From a virus, in IMG/VR virus record IMGVR_UViG_3300025127_000261, positions 1-24,696 of that record: a stretch of 24,696 bases of DNA; one strand, written 5' to 3'. Under the pieces are notes generated by a model. The model made no database searches, was not told the origin of the DNA, and worked only from the letters and a program-made list of their open reading frames with translations. Of this stretch, positions 15,656 to 22,101 are shown one piece after another (position 1 is the first letter of the stretch; each line of letters begins with the position of its first letter). A program made the position numbers and the translations under genes.

Positions 15656-17082
15656 ATCCAATCTCTTAATTCCTCACCCATAACCTCAGATGCAATATTA
15701 ATTTTTTTACGTAAGGATCTAACTATCTTTTCATCAACAGTATCTTCGGCAATTAAATCTATATAGGTTACATTTTTCTTTTGACCTATACGATGTGCTC
15801 TGTCTTCTGATTGCAATCTTTTCTCTAAATCATAACCATTAGAATAATAGATAACGGTATTAGCCTCTGTTAGAGTAATACCATAACCACCAGTAGAAGG
15901 TGTGCCTATCAAAAATCTACACTCATTATCGTTTTGAAATTTACGTATATTATCTTGTCTTTCATCTTGTGGTGTTAATCCATAATAATCGACCACGGAT
16001 CTCGGACCATATTTTTTTTCAATAGTATTTTTTATATCTTGTACATCTCTTTGCCAATATGCCCATATAATAGCTTTATTTTCTGTCTCTTCTAATACAT
16101 CCATAAGTTCATCTAATCTATTATTTTTTATAGTTTGCACAGTGCCATCGTCAGCAACAAAATGACCACAAGTTATTTGTTGTAGTCTCATCAGTTGAGT
16201 TAACACAGTAACTGTAGAAGTGACCTTACCATTTAAGTTTGCAATAGCTGTCTTTCTCATCTCTTCATATAGCTTTTCTTGTTCTTTAGTTAGAGCTACA
16301 TGTCGTTTCATATATATTTTATCAGGCAAATCTAAACAATCTTCTTTCAATACTCTGTAAGAAAAACCTTTTAATCTATCAGATAACTCACCTAAGTTTT
16401 GAAACTTGTGTACTGTTTGTATTGATCTACCCCTTACATGTATTGTTTTCATAATCGCATATCTATTTCTAAACGCATACCAAGAATTAAAATTCAAGAG
16501 AAACGGATCAAGGAACTCACATTGTGTATATAAATCTAAAGGATTTTTAGTTACAGGCGAACCCGTAAGGATTCGCCTATATTTAGCTATAGGAGCAAGA
16601 GCTAAAACGTTTTTGGTTCTCTTCGCTGATGGATTTTTTATTGTAGTAGATTCATCCATAGCCATCAAAGTTTTGTGTGAATATAAAAATTTTTGTGCAA
16701 ACTTAACACCTTTGTCTGTAGACAAAGCCTCTACATTCATAATTAATATGTGAAGTTCAGATCCTGTTTCAAATAAAGTTTCTAATTTTGTTTGTTGTTT
16801 TTTAGTAATGTTTGCTTGCCACAATACAGTTTTGTGTTCTATGTGATCAGGCAAGTGTGCAGGTAATTCTTGTTCATGCCAGGTTTTAACAACACCTTTT
16901 GGTGCAACTATTAATGCACCATCAACTTTACCCTTATCATAAAGCATGGCTAAATTATCTATTAATACTTTTGTTTTTCCTGTACCCATTTCCATAAAAT
17001 AACCGTAGGTCTCTTTATTCCAAGACTTTTCAAGCGCAGTCATTTGATGCCCATAAGGCTTCAACTTAAATTTGTAATTCAT
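15652..17082 (-). CDS. SNF2-family DNA helicase/ATPase (SF2)
   Basis: The 476-residue product has the SF2 SNF2 motifs in order: PYGHQ (9-13), Walker A MGTGKT (32-37), Ia VAPKG (59-63), motif II DEST (143-146, in DESTTIKN, in place of DEAH), III LTGSPV (172-177), V GGYGITLTEANTVI (398-411) and VI QSEDRAHRIGQ (424-434). The last is diagnostic for SNF2-like proteins. It is near the minimal two-RecA-domain size with no extra targeting domain. SNF2 proteins move along double-stranded DNA and remodel bound proteins; phage versions may help recombination, replication restart or counter-defence, but the role here is not shown. It is the only leftward gene, convergent with the endolysin, and has its own sigma70-like promoter. 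Its leader is about 13 bases with a GAAAGA-like ribosome site. Confidence 0.9.
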   Translation of the reverse strand: MNYKFKLKPYGHQMTALEKSWNKETYGYFMEMGTGKTKVLIDNLAMLYDKGKVDGALIVAPKGVVKTWHEQELPAHLPDHIEHKTVLWQANITKKQQTKLETLFETGSELHILIMNVEALSTDKGVKFAQKFLYSHKTLMAMDESTTIKNPSAKRTKNVLALAPIAKYRRILTGSPVTKNPLDLYTQCEFLDPFLLNFNSWYAFRNRYAIMKTIHVRGRSIQTVHKFQNLGELSDRLKGFSYRVLKEDCLDLPDKIYMKRHVALTKEQEKLYEEMRKTAIANLNGKVTSTVTVLTQLMRLQQITCGHFVADDGTVQTIKNNRLDELMDVLEETENKAIIWAYWQRDVQDIKNTIEKKYGPRSVVDYYGLTPQDERQDNIRKFQNDNECRFLIGTPSTGGYGITLTEANTVIYYSNGYDLEKRLQSEDRAHRIGQKKNVTYIDLIAEDTVDEKIVRSLRKKINIASEVMGEELRDWI

Positions 17083-17094
17083 AATATCTTTCTA

Positions 17095-17122
17095 TTGACA
17101 TTAATATAAGGGATGTTATATG
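17095..17122 (+). promoter_or_regulatory. Rightward sigma70-like promoter for the replication genes
   Basis: A perfect -35 TTGACA lies at 17095-17100. Sixteen bases later comes a -10 TATATG (17117-17122) with an extended TG at 17114-17115 (TGTTATATG). Transcription would begin near 17129-17131, practically at the ATG at 17131, so the first message would be leaderless or nearly so. This is one of two promoters packed into 37 bases; the other runs leftward. Confidence 0.7.
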
Positions 17123-17131
17123 ATTTGTCAA
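17103..17131 (-). promoter_or_regulatory. Leftward sigma70-like promoter for the SNF2 helicase gene
   Basis: On the minus strand a perfect -35 TTGACA (plus-strand TGTCAA at 17126-17131) is followed after exactly 17 bases by a -10 TATATT (plus-strand AATATA at 17103-17108), five of six matches to consensus. Predicted start is near 17096, giving about 13 bases of leader before the ATG at 17082. The element is interleaved with the rightward promoter: each -10 lies in the other's spacer. Confidence 0.72.
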
Positions 17132-17523
17132 TGTCAGAAAGCATAAAGTACGAAGATATGAAAAATAATTATACGTCCACTGTATATGTTATTCAGGAGA
17201 TAGCTGGTACAAAAGCAGGTAATCCAAAAATAAATATTATGGGGGCAAGTGGTTATGGTCAGTTTAAATTTTTACTACCAGAGTTTTCGCAAATGATATT
17301 TTCTCCAGGTCCATTAATTTTTAAATTAAGACAGGGTTTAAAAAATTATAAAACTAGAGATTATTTACTACTTACAGGCGATCCTGCAATCATAGGTGTT
17401 GCATGTTCTATTGTATCTGATATTACAACGGGTAAATTTAATTTACTAAAGTGGGATAAACAAGAAAGAAAATATTATCCTATTGAAATTAACTTATATG
17501 AGAAAGGAGAGATTGATGAATAA
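17131..17523 (+). CDS. Conserved-type early phage protein of unknown function, possibly leaderless
   Basis: The product is 130 residues from the ATG at 17131. An in-frame ATG at 17113 lies between the -35 and -10 of the promoter and could not be on that transcript, so 17131 is preferred; a later Met at 17158 is also possible. The sequence has a compact alpha/beta look: VYVIQEIAGT, PKINIMGASGYGQFKFLLPE, the phrase DYLLLTGDPAIIGVACSIV, and GKFNLLKWDKQERKYYPIEI. I associate this pattern with small proteins at the start of replication modules in marine phages, function unknown. No Shine-Dalgarno precedes it, in keeping with leaderless start. The last eight bases overlap the next gene. First gene of the rightward operon. 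Confidence 0.78.
   Translation: MSESIKYEDMKNNYTSTVYVIQEIAGTKAGNPKINIMGASGYGQFKFLLPEFSQMIFSPGPLIFKLRQGLKNYKTRDYLLLTGDPAIIGVACSIVSDITTGKFNLLKWDKQERKYYPIEINLYEKGEIDE
17503..17510 (+). promoter_or_regulatory. Shine-Dalgarno that sets the start of the 17516 gene
   Basis: AAAGGAGA lies five bases before the ATG at 17516. A longer reading from 17483 has no such site and would sit deep within the preceding gene, so the shorter start is chosen. Confidence 0.75.
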
Positions 17524-18070
17524 CATTGATTTCGAAAAAGACCAACAGAATAGTGTAAAGAAGATAGACAATATCGAATCACTATCAGATCAAGTTATTA
17601 AGTTAGAGTCTGTTTTTTCAGATATAGAAAAAGCAGAAGAAAATTTAAAAACTTTAAAAAAGAAAAGAGATCACATATCAGGAGAGGTTATACCAACCAT
17701 GATGACTGAGATGGGATTATCAGAATTAAAACTTCAAGATGGATCACATCTTAAAGTTGCCACTTCTTATAAAGCTCACATTAGTGAAGCAAATAAAGAA
17801 ATGGCGTTTAACTGGCTTCGTGACAATGGACTAGGTGATATTATTAAGAACGAGATCTTGGTAGCATTTGGTCGTAACGAAGATAACAAGGCAGCGTCCT
17901 ACGCTGAACTTGCGAAGAGTCAAGGGTTTCAACCGACACAAAAGATGAAGGTTGAACCCATGACTCTGAAAGCGTTAGTCCGTGAACGTTTAGAGGCAGG
18001 TAAAGAAATGCCAACGGAAATTTTCGGTGTATTTACCGAGAATAAAACAACAATAAAAAGGAACAAATAA
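17516..18070 (+). CDS. Coiled-coil protein of the replication module, function unknown
   Basis: The 184-residue protein starts at 17516, decided by the Shine-Dalgarno at 17503-17510. Residues about 18-55 form a charged coiled coil (IESLSDQVIKLESVF, then KAEENLKTLKKKRDHISGE). The second part is a compact domain with GLSELKLQDGSHLKVATSYKA, a WLRDNGLGDIIKNEI segment, and near the end VEPMTLKALVRERLEAGKEMP and IFGVFTENKTTIK. The domain pattern is one I associate with phage replication clusters next to ssDNA-binding-type proteins, but I have no named family for it. It overlaps the preceding gene by eight bases and is followed after two bases by the next ATG. A DNA-binding or replication-accessory role is an inference from context. 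Confidence 0.78.
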   Translation: MNNIDFEKDQQNSVKKIDNIESLSDQVIKLESVFSDIEKAEENLKTLKKKRDHISGEVIPTMMTEMGLSELKLQDGSHLKVATSYKAHISEANKEMAFNWLRDNGLGDIIKNEILVAFGRNEDNKAASYAELAKSQGFQPTQKMKVEPMTLKALVRERLEAGKEMPTEIFGVFTENKTTIKRNK

Positions 18071-18072
18071 AA

Positions 18073-18822
18073 ATGAACCAAGTAGCAACTAAAAAAGAAG
18101 GTGCATTAGCAGTAAATATGTTTGAAGCTGATGCAAACAAAGGTGCTCAAAATATATCGCAAGAAGATCTTGCGTTACCTTTCTTAAAAATTTTGGGACA
18201 ACTATCTCCAGAGGTAAACAAAAGAGATGGTAAATATGTAGAAGGTGCTGAACCTGGCAAAATAATTAATACCGTCACTAATCAATTGTATGATAGTGTT
18301 GATGTTGTGCCAGTGTTTTACAAAAGACAGTACATAGAATGGCAAGACAGAGGTACATCATCAGGTGCACCAGTAGCTATTCACGAAGCAGGTAGTGATA
18401 TAATTAATCAAACCAAAAGAGACGCTTCGTATAAAGATAGATTGCCAAATGGTAACTACCTTGATAATACTGCTAATCATTTTGTACTACAGCTAGGTGA
18501 TAATCCACAAACAGCATTAATTTCTATGAAATCTACTCAATTAAAAGTTAGTAGAAAATGGAATTCAATGATGATGGGTATCAAAATGCAGGGTAAGAAC
18601 GGATTGTTTACTCCGCCTACATACAGCCACATTTATAAACTATCTACTGTTCAGATGTCTAACGACAAAGGAACATGGTTTGGTTGGGATGTAGCGAAAG
18701 TAGGTCCTGTAACTGATAAATCAGCTTACGAGATGGCGAAGAGTTTTGCTGAAAGTGTTGGCAAGGGGGAAGTCCAGGCTAAACACGGTTCGGAAGAAAA
18801 CGAATCAAAACAACCATACTAA
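18073..18822 (+). CDS. Possible single-stranded DNA-binding protein
   Basis: The 249-residue protein has several strand-like segments (DSVDVVPVFYKRQYIEWQDR, FVLQLGDNPQTALISMKS, YSHIYKLSTVQMSNDKG, WFGWDVAKVG) compatible with an OB fold, and aromatic plus basic residues suited to ssDNA contact (STQLKVSRKWNSMM). The C-terminal end is hydrophilic with EENES before QPY, a loose echo of the acidic tails of SSBs, but it is not a good match to the usual DDIPF ending. It lies just before the primase gene, where many phages place SSB. An AAAAGGA ribosome site precedes the ATG. The call rests mainly on position and fold propensity; an annealing protein or unrelated replication factor remains possible. 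Confidence 0.5.
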   Translation: MNQVATKKEGALAVNMFEADANKGAQNISQEDLALPFLKILGQLSPEVNKRDGKYVEGAEPGKIINTVTNQLYDSVDVVPVFYKRQYIEWQDRGTSSGAPVAIHEAGSDIINQTKRDASYKDRLPNGNYLDNTANHFVLQLGDNPQTALISMKSTQLKVSRKWNSMMMGIKMQGKNGLFTPPTYSHIYKLSTVQMSNDKGTWFGWDVAKVGPVTDKSAYEMAKSFAESVGKGEVQAKHGSEENESKQPY

Positions 18823-18872
18823 ACGTATCCTAGGTGGTGGGCGGCTACGCGAGAGTAAGTCGCCCACGTTTA
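18820..18872 (+). promoter_or_regulatory. GC-rich hairpin with upstream Shine-Dalgarno, before the primase start
   Basis: The arms GTGGGCG (18837-18843) and CGCCCAC (18861-18867) pair perfectly. Pairing continues inward with G-U, C-G, U-A, a bulged A, A-U and C-G to a GCGAGA loop. An outer five-pair helix (TAAAC at 18820-18824 with GTTTA at 18868-18872) is possible but not needed. AGGTG (18832-18836) directly precedes the stem, and the ATG at 18876 lies eight bases after it. With no T-run after the stem, a terminator is unlikely. It may be a translation-control element. Confidence 0.7.
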
Positions 18873-18875
18873 ATT

Positions 18876-20372
18876 ATGGTTGAGCAGTTTAAAAAAATAT
18901 TTGAAGGATTAGATCGTGCTCATGGTGTCACTAAAATAGGTGAATCGAATGGCAATGGCACCAAAGTAAAAGGACAATCTTTTGTAAAACGTGAACCGGT
19001 TACAGATGATCTTTGGCAAAAACATTTAAATGGTATTGAAAGTTTAGGTGTTATACCGATTAACGATGATAATAATTGTAAGTGGGGATGTATAGACATA
19101 GACTCTTATGCAGGATTTGATCACAAACAATTAATAGAAAAAATAAAATCTTTTAATTTACCACTAGTAGTATTTAGATCTAAGTCAGGTGGTGCACACG
19201 TATTTTTATTTACTGAAGAATATGTTTCTGCAAAGTCCATGCAAGATAAGCTAATGGAAATCAAAGCAGTTTTAGGTTACGGAGGATCAGAAGTTTTTCC
19301 TAAACAAACAGAATTAAAATCGAAAGATGATACAGGAAATTTTTTAAATTTACCATACTTTAATGGTGACAGTACAACAAGATATGCCTTTCTTGAAAAT
19401 GGAGATGCTGCTAGTATGGATGGTTTTTTTGATCTGTACCAAAATAAAAAACAAAAAGATATAACTCTAATAAAAGTTAAAAGACCTGAATCAGAATACA
19501 GTGATGGGCCACCTTGTATTGAAACATTAGCTATGAATAAAATAGGTGAAGGTGGTAGAAATAATGCATTGTTTCATTATGGTGTTTATGCAAAACAAAA
19601 ATGGCCAGCAGAATGGAAATCAAAAGTAATGTTATTTAATGCAACTGCAATGCAAAAACCTTTGTCTGATTCAGAAGTACAAATAATTGTAAATCAACAT
19701 GAGAAAAAAGAATGGGGATATAAATGTAAAGATGAACCTATGTGTAGTATGTGTGATAGAACTTTATGTAGAAGTAGAAAATATGGCATTGGCCAAGAGA
19801 TACTATTTCCTGGGCTAACCGACCTTCAGGTTATTGATCTGGAGGACCCTTACTATTATCTTAATGTAGATGGAGAAAGATTATACTTAGAGAATGTAAA
19901 ATACTTAAGACAACAAAGTTTATTTCAAGAGGCATGTATGAAACAATTAAGGAATAGACCTATAACTTTAAAAGAAAAAGATTGGGTGCAGCTTACAAAT
20001 ATATTATTAAACAATGCAGAGGTAACAGAACCCGCGCAAGGAATGAGAACAGAAGATCAGTTACAAAATCATTTAGAAGAGTTTTGTTTAAATAGACAAG
20101 TATCAACAGATAAAAACGATTTAAAGAAAGGTGGTGTATGGACTTCAGAAGGTCATCATCATTTTGTTTTTGATAGGTTCTATCATCAGTTTTTAATTAG
20201 ACGTAGATGGGATGTGGGCTACCAAAGAACCGGACAAATGTTAAAAGAAAAATGTGGATGTGAAGATAAAAGATTAGGAAAAGAAAGACTGTCTGTGTTT
20301 GTAGTCAAAGAGTTTGATAAGAAGATAGATGAATATAATCAAAAAAAATTAAAAGAGGACTCACCATATTAA
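18876..20372 (+). CDS. Archaeo-eukaryotic-type DNA primase with PriCT-like part and cysteine cluster
   Basis: From the ATG at 18876 the protein has 498 residues. A GTG start at 18834 would run through the hairpin and adds an unlikely MVGGYARVSRPR extension. The primase domain shows motif I as GCIDIDSY (Asp74, Asp76) and motif II as SGGAHVFLF (His108), followed by the characteristic GYGGSEVFPKQTELKSKDDTG and NLPYFNG stretch, as in the primase domain of TOTE-type proteins. Residues 226-275 (EGGRNNALFHYGVYAKQKW and after) look like a PriCT domain. Then comes a C-x5-C-x2-C-x4-C cluster (Cys284, 290, 293, 298) that may bind Zn or Fe-S. The C-terminal third could be a winged-helix region. It would make primers for the polymerase encoded downstream. 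No helicase domain is fused; a separate SF1 helicase gene follows in a TAATG overlap. Confidence 0.82.
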   Translation: MVEQFKKIFEGLDRAHGVTKIGESNGNGTKVKGQSFVKREPVTDDLWQKHLNGIESLGVIPINDDNNCKWGCIDIDSYAGFDHKQLIEKIKSFNLPLVVFRSKSGGAHVFLFTEEYVSAKSMQDKLMEIKAVLGYGGSEVFPKQTELKSKDDTGNFLNLPYFNGDSTTRYAFLENGDAASMDGFFDLYQNKKQKDITLIKVKRPESEYSDGPPCIETLAMNKIGEGGRNNALFHYGVYAKQKWPAEWKSKVMLFNATAMQKPLSDSEVQIIVNQHEKKEWGYKCKDEPMCSMCDRTLCRSRKYGIGQEILFPGLTDLQVIDLEDPYYYLNVDGERLYLENVKYLRQQSLFQEACMKQLRNRPITLKEKDWVQLTNILLNNAEVTEPAQGMRTEDQLQNHLEEFCLNRQVSTDKNDLKKGGVWTSEGHHHFVFDRFYHQFLIRRRWDVGYQRTGQMLKEKCGCEDKRLGKERLSVFVVKEFDKKIDEYNQKKLKEDSPY

Positions 20373-21865
20373 TGAAAACAATTGTATTAGGACCACCAGG
20401 TACAGGAAAGACAACTACTTTATTGAACAAAGTAGATAGTTATTTAAAAAAAACAGACCCTGATAAAGTTGGATACTTCGCATTTACACAGAAAGCTGCA
20501 TACGAAGCAAGAGATAGAGCTATTAAAAAATTTAATTTAACGGAGGATGATCTTCCATATTTTAGAACATTACACTCTTTAGCGTTTAGAAAACTAGGTA
20601 TAAAAAAAGAAGATGTAATGCAGCGTAGACATTATATTGATCTTGGAAATAAACTAGGCTTTCCTGTAAACTATGCAAGATTTGAAGATGATCACAATGG
20701 TATATTTACCTCTGACAGTGAATACTTACGAATAATTAATCTCGCAAAGTTACGAAATATTACAGCTGAACAACAGTTTGATTTAGCAGAGCACAATCAA
20801 GATTTAGAAAGAGATAAACTTAAAGTTATTGAAAATGAAATAGAGAGATATAAAAAAGAATATAACTTAATAGATTTTAATGACATGATTTTAAAATTTA
20901 TAAAATCAGATAAATCACCAAAGTTTGACGTAGTGTTTATAGACGAAGCACAAGATCTATCATTAATGCAATGGGACATGGCAAAGAGTATTTGGAATAA
21001 AACTACAGATTCTTTTATTGCAGGAGACGATGACCAGGCAATATTTAGATGGGCTGGAGCCGATGTAGATTCTTTTATTGCACAGAAAGGTTTGATAATG
21101 CCATTAAAACAATCACACAGAATACCAGCGATGGTGCACAATGTTGCGATGAATATAATTAATAAAGTTAAAAATAGAATAGATAAAACCTGGCAACCAA
21201 AAACACACAAAGGATCTTTATCAAGGTATGATGATTTTGAACAACTTAACATGACTTCAGGTGAGTGGTTAATTTTATCTAGAACTAAATACATGTTAAA
21301 AGATTTAGAGGATACTTTATATCGTAATGGTTTGTACTATAGAAATAAATTTAAGAAAACCAAAGAACAAGATTTACATTACGCTGCACAAGACTGGGAG
21401 AACCTACGTAAAGGTCAACCGATAGCATATAAACAAGTAGAAAGAATATATGGTTATATGAAAGACAACACAGACAAGAAAAAATTAAAAGGTATGTTAA
21501 AGGATGCATCTTACGATATTACTACATTGAAAAAAGATTATGGTTTAAAACTAGATAGCAATGCAGTTTGGTATGAAGCTTTTGACGATGCACCAAGTAG
21601 AGATATTAATTATTTAAGAAAAATGAGAAAGAATGGAGAGAAACTAAATGAACCACCGAGAATAACTTTGTCCACTATACATGGTGCAAAGGGTGGTGAA
21701 GCACAAAACGTTGTGTTGTTAACTGACTTGAGTGAAAACACAATGAAGGCCTATGAAAAAAACCCCGATGATGAGAATAGATTATTCTATGTTGGTGCAA
21801 CACGGACCAAGGAACATCTACATATCATATCACCAAAACAAGAATACAAAGGATACAGCATATGA
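20372..21865 (+). CDS. UvrD/PcrA-like superfamily 1 DNA helicase
   Basis: The 497-residue protein has all SF1A motifs: Walker A GPPGTGKT (7-14), Ia AFTQKAAYEA (37-46), Ib RTLHSLA (65-71), II DEAQD (191-195), III GDDDQAIFRW (218-227), IV LKQSHRIP (245-252), V STIHGAKGGEAQNV (434-447) and VI RLFYVGATRTK (470-480). This is a shorter version of the UvrD family, about two thirds of bacterial UvrD, with reduced 1B and 2B subdomains. Members unwind DNA 3' to 5' with ATP. No DnaB-type helicase is seen in the window, so this protein, lying between primase and polymerase genes, may be the replicative helicase or a loader/recombination helicase. It starts in TAATG with the primase stop and ends in ATGA with the DUF3310 gene. 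Confidence 0.92.
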   Translation: MKTIVLGPPGTGKTTTLLNKVDSYLKKTDPDKVGYFAFTQKAAYEARDRAIKKFNLTEDDLPYFRTLHSLAFRKLGIKKEDVMQRRHYIDLGNKLGFPVNYARFEDDHNGIFTSDSEYLRIINLAKLRNITAEQQFDLAEHNQDLERDKLKVIENEIERYKKEYNLIDFNDMILKFIKSDKSPKFDVVFIDEAQDLSLMQWDMAKSIWNKTTDSFIAGDDDQAIFRWAGADVDSFIAQKGLIMPLKQSHRIPAMVHNVAMNIINKVKNRIDKTWQPKTHKGSLSRYDDFEQLNMTSGEWLILSRTKYMLKDLEDTLYRNGLYYRNKFKKTKEQDLHYAAQDWENLRKGQPIAYKQVERIYGYMKDNTDKKKLKGMLKDASYDITTLKKDYGLKLDSNAVWYEAFDDAPSRDINYLRKMRKNGEKLNEPPRITLSTIHGAKGGEAQNVVLLTDLSENTMKAYEKNPDDENRLFYVGATRTKEHLHIISPKQEYKGYSI

Positions 21866-22101
21866 CAGATAAAGATTTATTTAAATCAACAACCTACAAT
21901 TCATTAGAAGATCAAGTTGGTGGGAAGCATTATCGTAAGATGAAGATTCAACCCGCAGAGTTTATAAACGAGAACAAATTGCTATTTGCGGAGGGCAATG
22001 CTATAAAATATATTTGTAGGCATCAGTCTAAAGGAAAGGAACAAGATATAAAAAAAGCAATACATTATCTTGAAATGATACTAGAGAGGGATTACTCATG
22101 A
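21862..22101 (+). CDS. DUF3310 protein (T7 gp1.7 nucleotide-kinase-like domain)
   Basis: The 79-residue product is a clean match to the DUF3310 pattern: DQVGGKHYRKMKIQPAEF, then EGNAIKYICRHQSKG, then DIKKAIHYLEMIL. This domain occurs in many phages and in T7 gene 1.7, whose product phosphorylates dGMP and dTMP. The protein here is the domain alone, shorter than T7 gp1.7, so kinase activity is uncertain. It lies between helicase and DNA polymerase genes with ATGA overlaps on both sides, which suggests a supporting role in nucleotide supply. Confidence 0.88.
   Translation: MTDKDLFKSTTYNSLEDQVGGKHYRKMKIQPAEFINENKLLFAEGNAIKYICRHQSKGKEQDIKKAIHYLEMILERDYS

Noticed and set aside
17113-17130. Upstream ATG at 17113
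   Set aside because: It lies between the -35 and -10 boxes of the rightward promoter, so it would not be on that transcript.
17483-17515. Upstream start for the coiled-coil gene at 17483
   Set aside because: It lies deep in the preceding gene without a ribosome site; AAAGGAGA sits correctly before ATG 17516.
18837-18867. Hairpin as a rho-independent terminator
   Set aside because: The stem is GC-rich, but the following bases (GTTTAATTATGG) are not a T-run and contain the primase start, so termination is unlikely.
18834-18875. GTG start for the primase at 18834
   Set aside because: It would translate the hairpin arms into MVGGYARVSRPR, has no ribosome site before it, and the ATG at 18876 gives a normal primase N-terminus.
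15652-20372. SNF2 helicase plus TOTE-like primase as a TOTE conflict system
   Set aside because: The genes are on opposite strands, separated by three other genes, and the primase sits in an ordinary replication operon; other parts of such a system are missing.
21007-21082. Exact 16-base repeat (AGATTCTTTTATTGCA) at 21007 and 21067, 60 bases apart
   Set aside because: It encodes DSFIA twice around helicase motif III and is in phase with the codons, so chance or protein-level similarity is enough; there are no further copies.
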